A DNA stretch of 64,000 nt, from NCBI GenBank assembly GCA_030762935.1, contig CM060897.1, positions 106,916,176 through 106,980,175 of the forward strand. Direction: 5' to 3'. A model generated the notes under the pieces. The model had not been told where the DNA came from. It saw only the letters and a program-made list of their open reading frames with translations, and made no database searches. The first letter of the stretch is position 1. Each line of letters opens with the position of its first letter. This DNA is from Hymenopus coronatus. Taxonomy: Eukaryota > Arthropoda > Insecta > Mantodea > Hymenopodidae. This document shows positions 32,868 to 45,110 of the stretch, one piece after another. Position numbers and translations under genes: made by a program.

Positions 32868-33354
32868 CCCCTTAATGCATGATGTAGCATATTTTATGCA
32901 AAGATATTTTGTTTAAAGTTTTAACATATTTTAATGGCTTTGATTTTTTAGTTTTAATTATATTATCCTTCTGCAATAAAACAAGTATTTGTAGCTGTGT
33001 TACATTGTAAAATTATTAAGTGTTTGCAATAAAAGTTGTGATTTTTTTTAAGAACAAAAAGCAAAACACATGCAACTGTAGTAAAAAATAATCAATAATC
33101 ATCCAAGCATTCTATCACATTTATTATATTATTTGGGCTTTTCCCATCCTTTACCACAGGCACATTTGACTGATGTTTGGATTTGGACCTATGGTGTTGG
33201 GTTTGGATTGGATGTTCCGTCCATTACCTCTCATATTAACACTTGCAGCCTTTAAAATTGTTTCTGATGTGGTGCTGTGAAAGGGACATGAAGAATGGTT
33301 TAGGAATTAGAGGAATAGCAGCATATGTACCAAAATTATTCTGACATTAAAAGG
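32868..33354. mobile_element. Candidate small piggyBac-like element
   Basis: The left end reads TTAG|CCCCTTAATGCATGA and the right end, inverted, TTAA|CCTTTTAATGTCAGA. The arrangement resembles piggyBac termini (TTAA target, CC...TTAATG). The 487-bp interior has no recognisable transposase. The match is imperfect, so this is tentative. Confidence 0.4.
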
Positions 33355-34774
33355 TTAAGATAGTTTTGCATTGTATCAAGTAATTGTTTTATTGCAACAT
33401 ATATAGTATCAGCACCTGGACTTATTGATTTGCATTGCTGGAGAACATCAGACTCCTTGTAATCCAATGTAGTCTTTTTCTATACAGGCCTGCAACTTTT
33501 CTATCTGTAGAACATTGTAACTGCTTCAGAACAGTTTTCACAACTATTGTCACTAGAAATTTTAGCAAAGATGTTAACAAACTGGTTAACTATTTCTTGA
33601 GGTTATCACAAAATTGTTACATAATACTTCCTGTCTTTGTTCCACATAATTAAAGGGATTTGATGCTAATAGAGGACAGAAAGGTTACCTAACCAAGAAT
33701 TTCTTTGTGTTTAGTAGAATTTTTTGTGCCCTTGTCCCCAAGTTTCAAGAATTCTATTTTGTTTTCTGTAATAGGATTTTTATATATGTGTGTGTAGAAC
33801 ACTTTATTTTTGTTGTAAATGCCAAGTTTGCATTCATTATTCCTCCATGAAACTTATTTTTTAAAAATAGTGTTTCTTGTTTAAGTATTTTCATGTTCAT
33901 TGTCACATTCAGGGAATTAGTGTTTTTAGAGCATCTTTGTCAGCTTCTGAACTTTTCTGTTATTTACATTATGTATGTTTTTGCTTTATCTGAAGAATAA
34001 ACATCAAATGACTGAAAAGCAAGTAATGGTCTCTTAAACCATTATGGCTTTATACCAAGACCAATTTGTCCTATTCAGTATCCATTTGAGTTCTTGGGTG
34101 CACAATGGTTTTTCATATATTTCAATGGTTATTGGAAAATTATTGCTTCCTAGCAGTACCAAATAAACATGCAGTCAGAAGATATTGTTAGATTTATGCT
34201 GATGTTTGCATTCTGTGCTACAGAGTAATATGTTGGTTTGGTAGACTATTACAGTAATAAACATTATTTTTATATTTGGATTAGATTTGTAGTAGCCGTT
34301 TGCACAGGGTGCCACAAATTGGCAGGATTGTTGAGGGGTCCAAGATAAGAGACAGAAAACCTATGGGCTATGGGTTCTAAATTTTTTATTATGGCATAAA
34401 AAATATTAAGAGTTAGCATGCGACATATCAAATTGCAGTGATTGTGCAGATTTCGGAGAGTGTAGATTTAGTGTAATTATTTAGCACTGCTGTTAGTGTG
34501 TGGGGTCGGTTTACGATATTGAGGGAGTTGAAGCTTCAAGCCTCCATAGATAGCTTTATTTTTATGTTATCTTCTTTGCTTGCATTTTATGAGACATTCA
34601 TATTTACTATGTTATGTAATGTGATTTAATTGTACTGACAAAATAAACATAATGTATGATTAGCATGTAGGTGGAATGGAAAATGTTTCAATGGTAGTTG
34701 CATTAAACACCTGAAGGGGTACAGTTCTCTCTGTACTCATCAGAGGAGTTACTAAAATGCAGTGAACACACACA
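33355..34774. other. Intergenic DNA
   Basis: AT-rich. No repeat partner or domain recognised. Confidence 0.4.
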
Positions 34775-35131
34775 TTAACCCTTTTAGTGCCAGCCCAAAT
34801 AACAAAATGTTGTCTGAAAAGGGCCAAGCAATTTTAGAATGAGTACCAAACAACAGGGAGGTGAATCTTTTTTTCATTTTTAGTAAACCCTTTTGTCTAC
34901 TGTATAATATGCATTATATGTATGGGATGTCTCTTCACTATTTTTAAAAAATTGCAAACAAAAGAAAATTTTGAAAAAAAAAATGAAAAATCCCAAAATA
35001 CGTAATCAAGTCATACAGAATCTCACTACACGGAAAGTTCAGGATAATTAAATGAAAGTGTGGATATTTCTTTACTAAAACAGCATCCTACTTTTATTTT
35101 TAAAATACAAAAAATGACCTAACCTGAAACA

Positions 35132-35205
35132 TGGAGGAGGAGGAGGAGGAGGAGGAGGAGGAGGAGGAGGAGGAGGAGGAGGAGGAGGAAGAAGAAGAAG
35201 AAAAG
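35132..35205 (+). repeat. (GGA)n/(GAA)n microsatellite
   Basis: About eighteen GGA units followed by GAA units. It sits in the piggyBac-derived element where copy 2 has a (GAAA)n/A-rich tract. The serine and proline runs predicted on the minus strand are artefacts of this repeat. Confidence 0.95.
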
Positions 35206-35419
35206 TCACCAAAAAACACACACACAAGCACAATACCACTATGAATGAAAATGGCATATAGCAATAGGATACAAAAGTAACGTAGATTACTGTGCAATTT
35301 AGCACTTGTGTTGCATAGCTGAATGGTTGATCCACATTGTATTCATCGTCTCGTTACACCTCCAGAAGTCCATTTTGATAAGTACATTGATTATTTGCAT
35401 GTGTATTAGGTCTGTTATT

Positions 35420-35600
35420 GGCTGCATTTTCATTGCTGATGCTGGGATATATATCTTCCCCTCTTACATCAAAGTCAGGAACTCTTTCAACAAGGTCTGA
35501 AAATTCAAAATTACTCACTTTCTTCTAATACATTGTGAACTGAAGTTCTTATTTTCTCTGGGTAACCTTTGGCTAGATGTCACCATGTTTGAACCAGGAT
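35420..35600 (-). pseudogene. piggyBac transposase N-terminal remnant
   Basis: Minus-strand pieces in shifted frames read SSQRLPRE, VLEESE, then FEFSDLVERVPDFD and GEDIYPSISNENA. They align with copy 2 (EEIRAAVCDLLEESENDFEF, SDLDES) and with the acidic N-terminus typical of piggyBac transposases. At least two small deletions shift the frame. No catalytic domain follows. Confidence 0.8.
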
Positions 35601-35836
35601 AAACAAACACCAGCTTTAGAAATTAAATTTGGAGCTAATTTAGCTTTGGAGTGAAGATAAGCTCTGGAAACTCTCAAGAAAACCTTTCTCTATGGCTATG
35701 ACATAGAAAATAAAGAGACCTTCCTGCTGGAAAGAGTTAAAACATATGAAAATAGCATCACAATTAGATCATGATTGGCAATTTTCATAGAGTTTTTGGA
35801 TGATGATTAGATTGTGATTGGCACTCAAAGGGTTAA

Positions 35837-38800
35837 TGTTATGTATGCACACATTAAAATTGTAGGAACAGTTCACAATTTATGAAACAATATTATCATT
35901 ATATGAAATGAACTTCAAATGAAATAAATATCCAAAGCACAAAATACAACAGGTCATCAGAGGAACTGTGTGATGTTACAAACTGCAACATCCCTGCAGA
36001 TATTGTGCCTACAAAGAAATTAAACTCACACCCTGTCAAAAATTCCAGGAGTGTTGTGAACCACATCTCAAGTAACTAAAGTTTGTGTCGGTAATTATTC
36101 ATCTGACTCAACAGACATGTGATAAGCGAGGCTCTTAGGCATGCACAATAGTCCATGTGTCACCAAAAAGCACATGAGCTCATTTCACAGTATAGATTAT
36201 CTTAGGATGTTAGTTTGTGTGATCTCTGTTTTGCACCTTATTGAAATGATTTATTTCCTTACACATAATGTGTATGCTTTTACAATATGAACACAATGTT
36301 TAGCAATTCATAATTTTTACAGTAATCATGTTTAGCATTACAAGATTTTCAGAAGCACATAGCTCAAGTGATTAAAACAGAATAATACCTACTATGGATA
36401 AAATCAAAGAACCACTGTTCAAATCCGAGCAATAGCCAAGGTTTTTTATTCCACTGCTAAAACCAGTTTCTGTGTTTCAAAGGGCACATAACATAAAAGT
36501 TTTCAGCGAACCCAATTGTTTTATTGCATTTACTCAGGTTCCTTGACAATTACTGTATTTAATACTGAACGCTACATAGATATTCAGTCTTGTGAAGGTA
36601 ATTTTACTTGTACTGGAGGGTTTAATGTCTTGGCATAAGCAATATAAACTAAGCATATTAGTGCTGCTCAAATTGTATAGCTCTTTGAGAAAAATAAGAA
36701 AATTAAAAAACTAAAAAATGGAAACTTTAGAGAGTGATGCTATTTTTGTATCATTGGATTTGATGACCAGTGCTGTACCAACTGACCCACCAGTATGCTA
36801 CAGCGGAGCCATTGAGCTGACTACATGATCTGAAATCAATCGCATACACACCCTCAAAAAACAGGCAATTTTTGCCAAAGTTGTAAGTCCAATAATTTTA
36901 AACATTGTATTGTGCACCAATACTGCATTCCTTCGACTACTGGAATTCAAAGAAGCATTCTGAATGAAAATAAGGTGTACACTAATTTTTGGCCACTGAT
37001 GTGCAATCCAGAAAACATGCCATTACTTTGACTTATGGCAAAAGGGACAAAAGGTTCTCTATCTCAAACTTTAGGATCCTTCTATAATCCTGCCAATTTG
37101 TTCAGTTGAATTCTGGGACACCTGTATAGTGATTATTTAAATTGCCCAACAATATAAATGCCTTTCAAAACTCTTATTAGTAGACTAGGATAGATTCTCT
37201 CTGTGCTGTTACATAAATATAGACTGCAAATACATATAGTTCTGATTAAGAAAACTGATACTGTATGCCTTCTAGTGGAATATTCAAAGCTAGGATATTG
37301 TTTTAAGCATATTGTGAATCGTTTTATAAATGCAATATAATCTCCCAAAAACTTTGTCTCCTGAAGTCATATCATATACAGGATGTTTATTAGTATTTAA
37401 AGATATTCATATTGTGCTTGGAAACTCCTCTTAGCTTCTGTTATTGTACCATTGTATCTATTTTGGTTTAATGGTTAAGTCTAGACAATGGTAGCTATTC
37501 CCGTGTGATTCTAAGTGTAACAACAGATCCTGGCAGATTTTTTTGGGGGGTTCATGAGATTCTGCTTTTAACACTTGATCAATACATTGTAGTTGAACTG
37601 TACATATCAACTAGTTTTCCAAGATATTTAATGTAGTTTAAAGCAACTTCTGCAATGCTTTTTGAATCCTGACATTGTCAAAGAAGTTTTCAAATTGCAA
37701 GAATCAAGTGCAAAGCTATCTGCATTTTGTCATCTGTTTAGCAAGTAATAATTGATTATTAATGTTTGAGTATTAGATTTGTTGACCTTTTTGGTTATGT
37801 GGTTTGATTTTGTAACCATTTCGTCAGTAACTCATCAGCATTTTTTTGTTGAAGATTCTGGCAAATTGGCTTCATTTTTGATTGTGGTTTCTGTGCTGTT
37901 GCTGGATATCGTTTTGGCTGCTTCAACTTAGTAGGTTTTTATACTTATTTGCACTTGATTTCTGCTTCACAGGTTACAGTAGGAAGATGAGAGGTGTTAA
38001 ATGGCACTACTGTTATGGAAACCACTGTCATAACTGTGACATCAGATTCAGGAATGATGTTCTGAGGTACATCGTTTGGTCAACACTCCATTGCAGGAAA
38101 TTGTTTTATAAGAGAACTGTGTTTTGATCCAACCAGTTGTTGTCTGACATTTTCTGATTAGCCTTACTATTCTATGTTGGGCCTGCTTTCTGTAAGGCTT
38201 GATCAAGTGGCCTTCTGACTTCCATAGGAGACAAACTGGAATATCAGAAGACAGGTAATCCAGTGGCTGGGTCCTTAAAATTGAATTTGAATACTAATAG
38301 GCAGTTTATCAAAATCCTCTGCTTTCACATACATGTACCTATAGAAGTTCATTATGTGATTAAAGCCAGAAATTTTTATTCCGGCTCTAATGTATGTTAC
38401 AGCAAAAGCCTGAGTGACATCATATTGCTGTAAGTGTTGTTTGATTAGATGTATGACCAGGCCCAGGTGCACGTTTGACAATATTACTCGCTTGTTCTTC
38501 ATTATTAGTGGCTGTATGTCTTTGTATACTGTTATCTTTGGGATGTTTACCAAATGTTTCTTCTGTAGGGTTTTGCATGCAAGAAATTTCAAACTTTAGA
38601 GATACAGGAAACACTGTTCAAAATGAATATTTAATGATTCTGAGAGTTTTCAAAAATTGCAGAAACATATTTAAGTAATATGTGCTTCAATCACAATAGC
38701 CTGTTTCTTTCTAGGCACTAGCTGTGCAATGGCAGAATGGATTTGTGGAACTGTAGATGAATTTGGGTTCTGGCTAGGTATTCATCTATCATTAACAGTA

Positions 38801-40678
38801 TTGAAAATGTTATTTGAAACATTTACTTTGGTGTTTCAGGCTTCTTTTGATTACTGGCTCTATGTTTTAAGCAGTAAGTGAAAGTGCAGTGTTTGTTTAC
38901 ATTGAGCAGATTTTCTAAGTTAAATTCTAAAAGATTCCTGCAATCTCCAATTAAGCCAAAGCAAATTATAATTATAGACTAATCTTCTATGATACATTTG
39001 AACCACGAGAAGGCAAGAGGTGTCTGAGGTATGAGATGTGACTCTGCTTACATAGTCAATTTGTTTACTACAAAATATATGTATGTGTGTCTCCCATACT
39101 CCCACTTCTAACAGTTACGATAGATGATAATGCATTTCCAAGTTCTCTTTGCTAGACACATGCTATCTGACAATGCATATCGCTAGGGCAGAACATTCCT
39201 CTTACTTGCCTTCTCATTGTGGCCAGACAGTACTTCCACTCACCCTTCAGAAAATATTTGTTGTGTTTAGCCTTTAAGAACAGATACATACTTAAAACTG
39301 GGCACAAAGCCAGTCTCCAACCTCACTGTTCAACTGTTATAATTTCATTTTGAGGCAAATTAAAGGACTCATATTTTATGTTCTAATTCATGTAAATAAA
39401 TCTGTAGCTGGCCACTCTGTGTGATGCATAGAAAATTATTTGTTTGTTAACGTGCTGTCAATTGTTAGGATCATATCAGCACTGGCAGTGTGCCAGAATT
39501 TCATCCTGCAGGAGTTCTTTTACATGGCATTAAATTTAACATGAGGTTTCGCTTTTAAAAACCATTGATCTGGGCTAGGTTTGAACACAAGTTAGGCCAG
39601 AACCTAACCAACTGAGTTACCCAGACTGACTGAGATGAGTAGATTATGTAATTACAAGTTCTATTCCTTTATATGTGAACAAACCGAAAATGTCTATAAA
39701 TTGAAGTCTTTACATTGCTATACTAAAGTTTCATTTTACATATTTTTACTTGTTTCAGCATATATTACATATTTGCATAATCTTGCAAAAAAATTAATAT
39801 TTAGCTATATCTTTACTTAATATTGTTACATTTATACCATATTTTCTATGCCTACCTATATTTTTTTTTTCTTTAGAAATGAGAATAAATAGACTCAAAT
39901 GTCTACAAGTTCCAGAAAGTAACCGATAGGAACCCCAGCTACTCTACTTTCTTCACTATATGCAAAATTTGGCCTGCTAAAAAATTGCAGCTTCTGAATT
40001 CTTCAGGAAAAATGGTCTTGCTCAAGTACAGTCCTCTAATACTTTGCAATGCTGCAAGATCATTTTCTCCACAAAGAGAAGTATACCATACAGAAGACTG
40101 CCATTTATACCAGAAAATGTGTAGATATATGTTATAATGCACTCTTTTATAAAATAAACAATACATCTGTTTTAGATACTCCTCTTTAATTTCTTTAATT
40201 ATGGTTATGGAGAGTGTTACTGTGTGAAGTTTTGCTCCTGCATGTTAAGGATTAAAGTTAGACAAAATACTATGACAATTGTGAAATAAAAATTTGTGAA
40301 TACCAATTTAAAATAACAAGTGTAGAGTAGTATGGAGCAATAAAAGTAATAGATAACTTCTAATGTAATTTTAAATGGATTTGTTGTAGTTACATATGTA
40401 TTTGATATTACACATTTCAATACATATTTTATCACATTTTACTACTTATGTACATTTTTTCACTTTGATGTTACATAATCTGGGCTTTAATGAAGTGTAT
40501 GCAATTGGTTTAATTCCATTATGATCTAGCTGAAAATGTTATTAATGAGTTTTGGTTTTCCCTTGGTCCTTATAAAGTTCCTGAGCTTATTTCATTCATT
40601 TGTTATCTGATGAGACTTCACCAGTTAAATGTATAAAGAGAAAAACAACTTGAATAGGAAACGATCAGGAGCTATGTT
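35837..40678. other. Long intergenic stretch with two possible SINE heads
   Basis: Mostly AT-rich DNA without recognised genes. At 39555-39635 the minus strand reads GGTAACTCAGTTGGTTAGG, and then GTGTTCAAACC at about 39580-39590, a good A/B-box pair for a tRNA-headed SINE. At 36365-36445 the plus strand has a weaker pair ending GTTCAAATCC. Minus-strand frames at 38275-38614 are open for about 100 residues but match no family I know. Confidence 0.4.
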
Positions 40679-40688
40679 GAATTTAGTT

Positions 40689-41045
40689 TTGTTTCGTAAT
40701 CGGCTTACCTTCCCGTATTTGTAGGACTGACACCCCCCTAGGACTTATAAGCCAGTGCCTAGGGGTTAGTCTATTGGGGAGCCAACGGCACTAAACCTCA
40801 GAACGGAGAACCTGTTACGAGGGGTTGGCCCATAGCCAGGCATGAGCATGAGGAAGTAGATGATATGAAATGATAGGAAAGGTGATGATGGAACAATTGG
40901 TGGAATGAGTGGCAAGGGAAACCAGAGAGAACCTGCCCTGGCGCCGCTTATTCCACCACAAATCCCACATGCGGGAGCTTGGGATCAAACCTGGGCTGTC
41001 TAGATGGGAGACGAACGGTCTAACCACTCAACCATGGCACCACTG
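40689..41045 (-). mobile_element. tRNA-derived SINE (type S2), full length
   Basis: The 357-bp element lies on the minus strand between 10-bp duplications GAATTTAGTT (40679-40688 and 41046-41055). The head at the right reads GGTGCCATGGTTGAGTGG with TTAGACCGTTCG. The B-box-like CAGGTTTGATCC lies at about 40983-40994, followed by CATGTGGGATTTGTGGTGGA and the core TTCTCTCTGGTTTCC. The long 3' part (40689-40830) is absent or shorter in the 47490 copy. Confidence 0.88.
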
Positions 41046-41055
41046 GAATTTAGTT

Positions 41056-42555
41056 AAAGGACCTAAAGTTTATTGTAATATCCTGGCCCAAGTGTATCCA
41101 AGGAAAATTTGAAACTCTGCTTCTGAAATGCAGCTGCATGTTTGGTGAGAAATCTTTTTCCCTGCCAAAAATATGTTATTTGGGTTAGGGGTTGAGGGTG
41201 AACAGCTTTCAAAACACAGTACAGTTATATTGTAATGATGTGTGTAATATCAACATTTAGCAATGAGCTGCTTACTTGATTCACCATTCTCAGCAGTAGT
41301 TTGACTTTTCAGTTAACCCATTAATGCTGGATTTACCTATTTAACTTCCAGCTGGCACACTCGCCTATGTTGTATGAGTGGGTGTACAATATACTTTATG
41401 CACTGAATGATTACCATTACTAAATATATACAATTAATATCTTTTTTCTAATGTCCAGTAATTTGACAAAAAATCCTCTTTCTAAGAAATCAATTAGAGC
41501 TGTATTAATTTCATTATGCATTGGTAAGTAAAGATTTCAAACACTTGTTTATTAAAACCATGCTTTCTTGAAAATATTGTTTTTTATATATTCGCTATAA
41601 TTTCAGTGCTAATTAATTTTAGAAAAACTTTGTTTTACTAATGACACCTCTAGCAATATGTCTAGGCTCCATCAAAAGATTCATAGGACCAATCCACACT
41701 CAAAAGAAGAATATTTTCCTAATCTTCAATATATGTAAATATCAACATATTTTAGTTTCAATAATGCAAACACATGGAAGTGATTGTATTTATTCCTTTG
41801 GATTATTCAATCTTATAAATATGATATTTAAATCCCCTTTACAATGTGTAACTGTCCTTTCTTCACAAGACGATCTTCAGCAGCAGCAAATAATCTTATT
41901 CTTTCTTCTGGTTCATATTCTTGCTCAGAATGTGACTCACAATCATTATCAATTATCTCTTCTATATTGCAGTCATCTTGTTATTAGAAAAAAGTATTGA
42001 ATGCCTTATTCTTGTGGAGTAGCCATATAAAATTGAATGCTGCTAAATTTATACTCTTAAAAGCTTATACATATTTATTATTGTAAGGAAGCATCTGACA
42101 TTAAACCTTTTAAATACAACAGAGGAAGTTGAAGTTTGGTGTACATGATAAGTACATTCCCATGTATTATGTAGTAATTTAGCTAGCAGTGGCAGGCTGT
42201 TGCAAGAATTCTAATTGGAAAGTTGTCATAGCAGATTCTAAGCCTTCCTCTTGGTAGCTGTTTCCTGTAATTCAGACATATGTCCTGTTGAAAGGGAGTA
42301 AATAAATACATACTTAAATGAGTTAACTAACCAGGAAAAATAAAAATATAGTAAACATGTACAAGGCAATAAAAACCTTTGGAAGGGACAACTGTAGCGT
42401 TCTCTCTACAACTCTCCCAAAATATAAATGAGAACAATGAATTTAATAACTGTTTCTCCTTACCAAAGTAAGGAGATCTTTTGTAAATCCTAAGCATGTC
42501 AAACCTACAAGAGTAGGGCTGGATTTGCAGGTACAATTATTATCTGTGAAAAATA
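41056..42555. other. Intergenic DNA with a possible piggyBac relic
   Basis: At 41313 the sequence TTAA|CCCATTAATGCTGG resembles a piggyBac left terminus. On the minus strand at about 41990-41850 one frame reads DNDCESHSEQEYEPEERIRL, acidic like piggyBac N-termini. A matching right end could not be fixed (a poor candidate lies near 42110), so no element boundaries are claimed. Confidence 0.35.
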
Positions 42556-42559
42556 ATTG

Positions 42560-43280
42560 TTTGTAAATATTTTGTGACCTCGGCAGACTTCAGGCTTGTT
42601 CTGCAGAGGGCAGAATTTTTGTGCTGGTATGACGAGTGGTCCTCTCTCTGATTGAACAAGCTCGGGGAAGTTGAGAATCTGTCTATAAACTGGGTAACCT
42701 CCTCCCTTATATCTCGCCGAGAGGAGGTGATATTGGCTCGCTTGCGGATTGGTCCTGTATTTTTACAGAGCCACATTTTTAGGAAAGAACTGGCTCCTAT
42801 CTGGCCACTCTGTGGAACGGCATTGTGTGTGTGGTGTGTTGTGTTAGAGTGCATTGCTCTAGCAGCCCTTCGTTCATCTTTACAGCTGCCGGCCTCTCTT
42901 GAGGTTCTTGCTGATGACCACAGAGCGGTAGAGAAGGTTTTATGCTTTTTAATCTTGGGTGACATTCCCAATAAGGATTTAGGTTTTATTTCTTTTATCC
43001 CGACAGTTCATAATGGAGCGGCGATTCTTGTATTTTAAATGTTTTATCTCTAGTTACTTTTAACCCAAGATCTGGTTTTTAGTCACCTTTTATGTCTTAT
43101 TTGTTGTTTGGGTTGATCTGTGGCCTTCGCCATCAGTAGTTTTATTCCCTGGATTTTATAACATATCCTTTTTTTTTATTGTTTTGATTTTACATTGTTT
43201 TCACCTCTGTATTTATTTGACCTTGTTTTTATAAGGGCACTTTGGCCATAGTCGAGCACCCCTAAATACCAAACATCATC
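42560..43280 (+). pseudogene. LINE 3' end: post-RNase H C-terminus and 3' UTR
   Basis: The frame from about 42652 reads NKLGEVENLSINWVTSSLIS, then REEVILARLRIGPVFLQSH, APIWPLCGTAL and LECIALAALRSSLQLPASLE, ending LGDIPNK. This is the C-terminal tail after RNase H in I/Jockey-type LINEs (R.EEV.L.RLRIGHT..TH, C..CG, H.L.EC). The first cysteine of the C..C motif has become tryptophan and the histidine is lost. A 3' UTR follows to CCCCTAAATACCAAACATCA at about 43259-43278. No other LINE fragment in the window matches it. Confidence 0.8.
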
Positions 43281-44335
43281 ATTAAATATTTGTTCCATGG
43301 TAAACATGATGTTAATCTATTTAAACAGTTGTCAATTGCAAAATGCATGCAATTAAAATTGTTTCAAGAGGCTGCCTATATGTATCATGGGCCCCCAGAC
43401 AAAATTTCTGTGTTGGGCCCCCAAAAACGTTTTAGCCCAAAGGAGTTGTCAGGCATTACTAATTGCTTCACCAGCCTTTCTTAAATTAAAACATTCCTTT
43501 CATAAATTTCCCATTTATCTTCTCTTTATTAAAAAAACATTTCAAAATGAGAATATTTGTTTTGTCTTACACATCTGGAATAGTATAGCAAATGAAGGAA
43601 AAATAAGAACTTCCTTCTTATCTTCTAAAATGTTTAATACCATTTCACCACACAAAGAGAAAAATTCATTCTGGGATCTCCAAGATAAACAAAGGGGTAT
43701 ATAAAAATGCTTTTCTTCACAGCTTTTACCAAACTATGCATTTCCTTAATAATGATTCAATTAGCCAGTAACTCAATTCATTACAAATAGAAGAAATACA
43801 GGAGGCTCATGGGGCTGTCTTATTATACCAGCCTTTTTTCTCCTTTAGGACTTTGTCATCTTTCTTAGCAAATAAACACATTTACCACTTCTCTCTTGAA
43901 GTCTATTTGGGAAACCATTGATTTTGTTGCTAATTGATACCCAGCCTTTCATTGGTGGGAACCCATATCTTGGCCTTGGCTTATAACAGAGATATCAGAT
44001 GATCAACCATTCTATAATAATAAAATAATAACAATAAACCATTCAAAGAGCAACTTATCTGTACCTTTATTCCTAGAATCCTCATCAGTGTCCAACTTGG
44101 ATTCCAGATTTGTTAAATCGTCGACCTCACCTTCAGTCTCCTTGTTTTTAAGCATATTTAGAGCTTCAGCAAGAGAAAACCCTGGCCTATTGTTATATAA
44201 AGAGAAACATGCTGGTTGATAATAATGGCATCATTAGAAACTAGTATCGTCAAAAGTTAATACCAGAAATCGCATAATCATAAATGCAACAAAATGTCAA
44301 ATTATTGAAACTTGTTCTCACATATAATGTGAAGT
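43281..44335. other. Intergenic DNA
   Basis: AT-rich. Short open frames (43290-43484, 43387-43704) show no known domain. A repeated GGGCCCCCA occurs at 43389 and 43414. Confidence 0.4.
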
Positions 44336-44348
44336 ACTCCTAATATGA

Positions 44349-44695
44349 GGTCGTCTCCTTAGCGCGGTGGTAGCGCAGCTGCCTACCAAGCGGGAGATCT
44401 GGGTTCGATCCCCAGTACCGGCATGGGGATTTTTCCCCCGCTGGGAGACCTGGACCGGGGTGCACTCAGCCTCGTGAGGTCCCTGGGGGGCCAATTGAGG
44501 AGCTACTTGATGAAGAAGTAGCGGCTCCAGGTCGTGAGGACCGCATTAACCGGCCGGGAGGGGCTCGAGGCGCTGACCACGTCTCACCCTCCAATACTGC
44601 ACCCCATCCATGACGTCTGTAGTGGACCGAGATGGGGGACGCAGCGGCCGGGCGGTAGGCCAAGGCTCCCCGTGAGCTGTCGTGCCATGGAGCAG
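44349..44695 (+). mobile_element. GC-rich tRNA-derived SINE (type S5), full length
   Basis: The 347-bp element is flanked by a perfect 13-bp duplication ACTCCTAATATGA (44336-44348 and 44696-44708). The A box TAGCGCGGTGG lies at 44360-44370 and the B box GGTTCGATCCC at 44402-44412, followed by a GC-rich body unlike the surrounding DNA. The head looks like a real tRNA but has no acceptor stem closing with the body, so it is not a functional tRNA gene. The single copy and intact duplication imply a recent insertion. Confidence 0.93.
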
Positions 44696-44916
44696 ACTCC
44701 TAATATGACTGAAACAAAAAAATTGTATAATTTCTTTTACAAATAACCCAAATGTTACCAACTCCAAATGGACTTCCATATTTCCATAGGTAATAGAAAT
44801 AAAATATTTCAAAATAACATATACACTTCAACTTGTGAATTCAATGCAGTGGAAACTTATAGAAACAAAGGTTACAGTTACACATGTAAAACTATGCTAT
44901 GATGAATTTTTTTTTT

Positions 44917-45110
44917 GTATAAAAATCCTTAGCATGGCTTCCTTAGCAAGGGAAGTAAAGCTGATGATCCTGTGTCTTAGATTTATGGCACGTAAAAGAA
45001 CCTCAAACCTGATAAAGAGGCCTCTTAGCAAAATGAAGCAGTCCCAACATAGAAAGAGATGTTGAGAACCACAGTAGTTAAATAGCATCCATAAACAAAA
45101 TCTTCATTTC
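44917..45110 (+). mobile_element. S1 SINE, 5'-truncated
   Basis: Contains ATAAAAATCCTTAGCATGGC, the AAGGGAAGTAAAGC block, GGCACGTAAAAGAACCTCAA and the tail TTGAGAACCACAGTAGTTAA ending CCATAAACAAAA. The head is missing. Moderately diverged from the consensus of the other copies. Confidence 0.85.

Larger units (their letters stand above)
34779..35832 (-). mobile_element. piggyBac-derived non-autonomous element, copy 1
   Basis: Flanked by TTAA at 34775-34778 and 35833-35836. Termini are CCCTTTTAGTGCCA and its inverted form TGGCACTCAAAGGG. TTAA duplication plus CCC...GGG ends is the piggyBac signature. At 1054 bp it is too short for a whole element (about 2.4 kb or more). It retains a remnant of the transposase N-terminus on the minus strand (35420-35600). 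Homologous to 49095-49966 along its length. Confidence 0.92.

Noticed and set aside
35075..35335. Proline- or serine-rich protein on the minus strand
   Set aside because: The long Pro/Ser runs come from translating the (GGA)n microsatellite.
38275..38614. 105-residue minus-strand protein
   Set aside because: Overlapping minus frames are similarly open, there are no domains, and base composition is that of the background.
38700..38763. 63-nt exon between TTTCTTTCTAG and G|GTATTC
   Set aside because: Open in one frame with a fair acceptor, but the donor is weak and the peptide resembles nothing known.
41317..42110. A full piggyBac element with both ends
   Set aside because: The left end and an acidic ORF fragment are suggestive, but the right end near 42110 does not match well enough to define an element.
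44349..44420. tRNA gene
   Set aside because: The head has good A and B boxes, but it is the start of a 347-bp unit flanked by a 13-bp duplication, so it is a SINE head.
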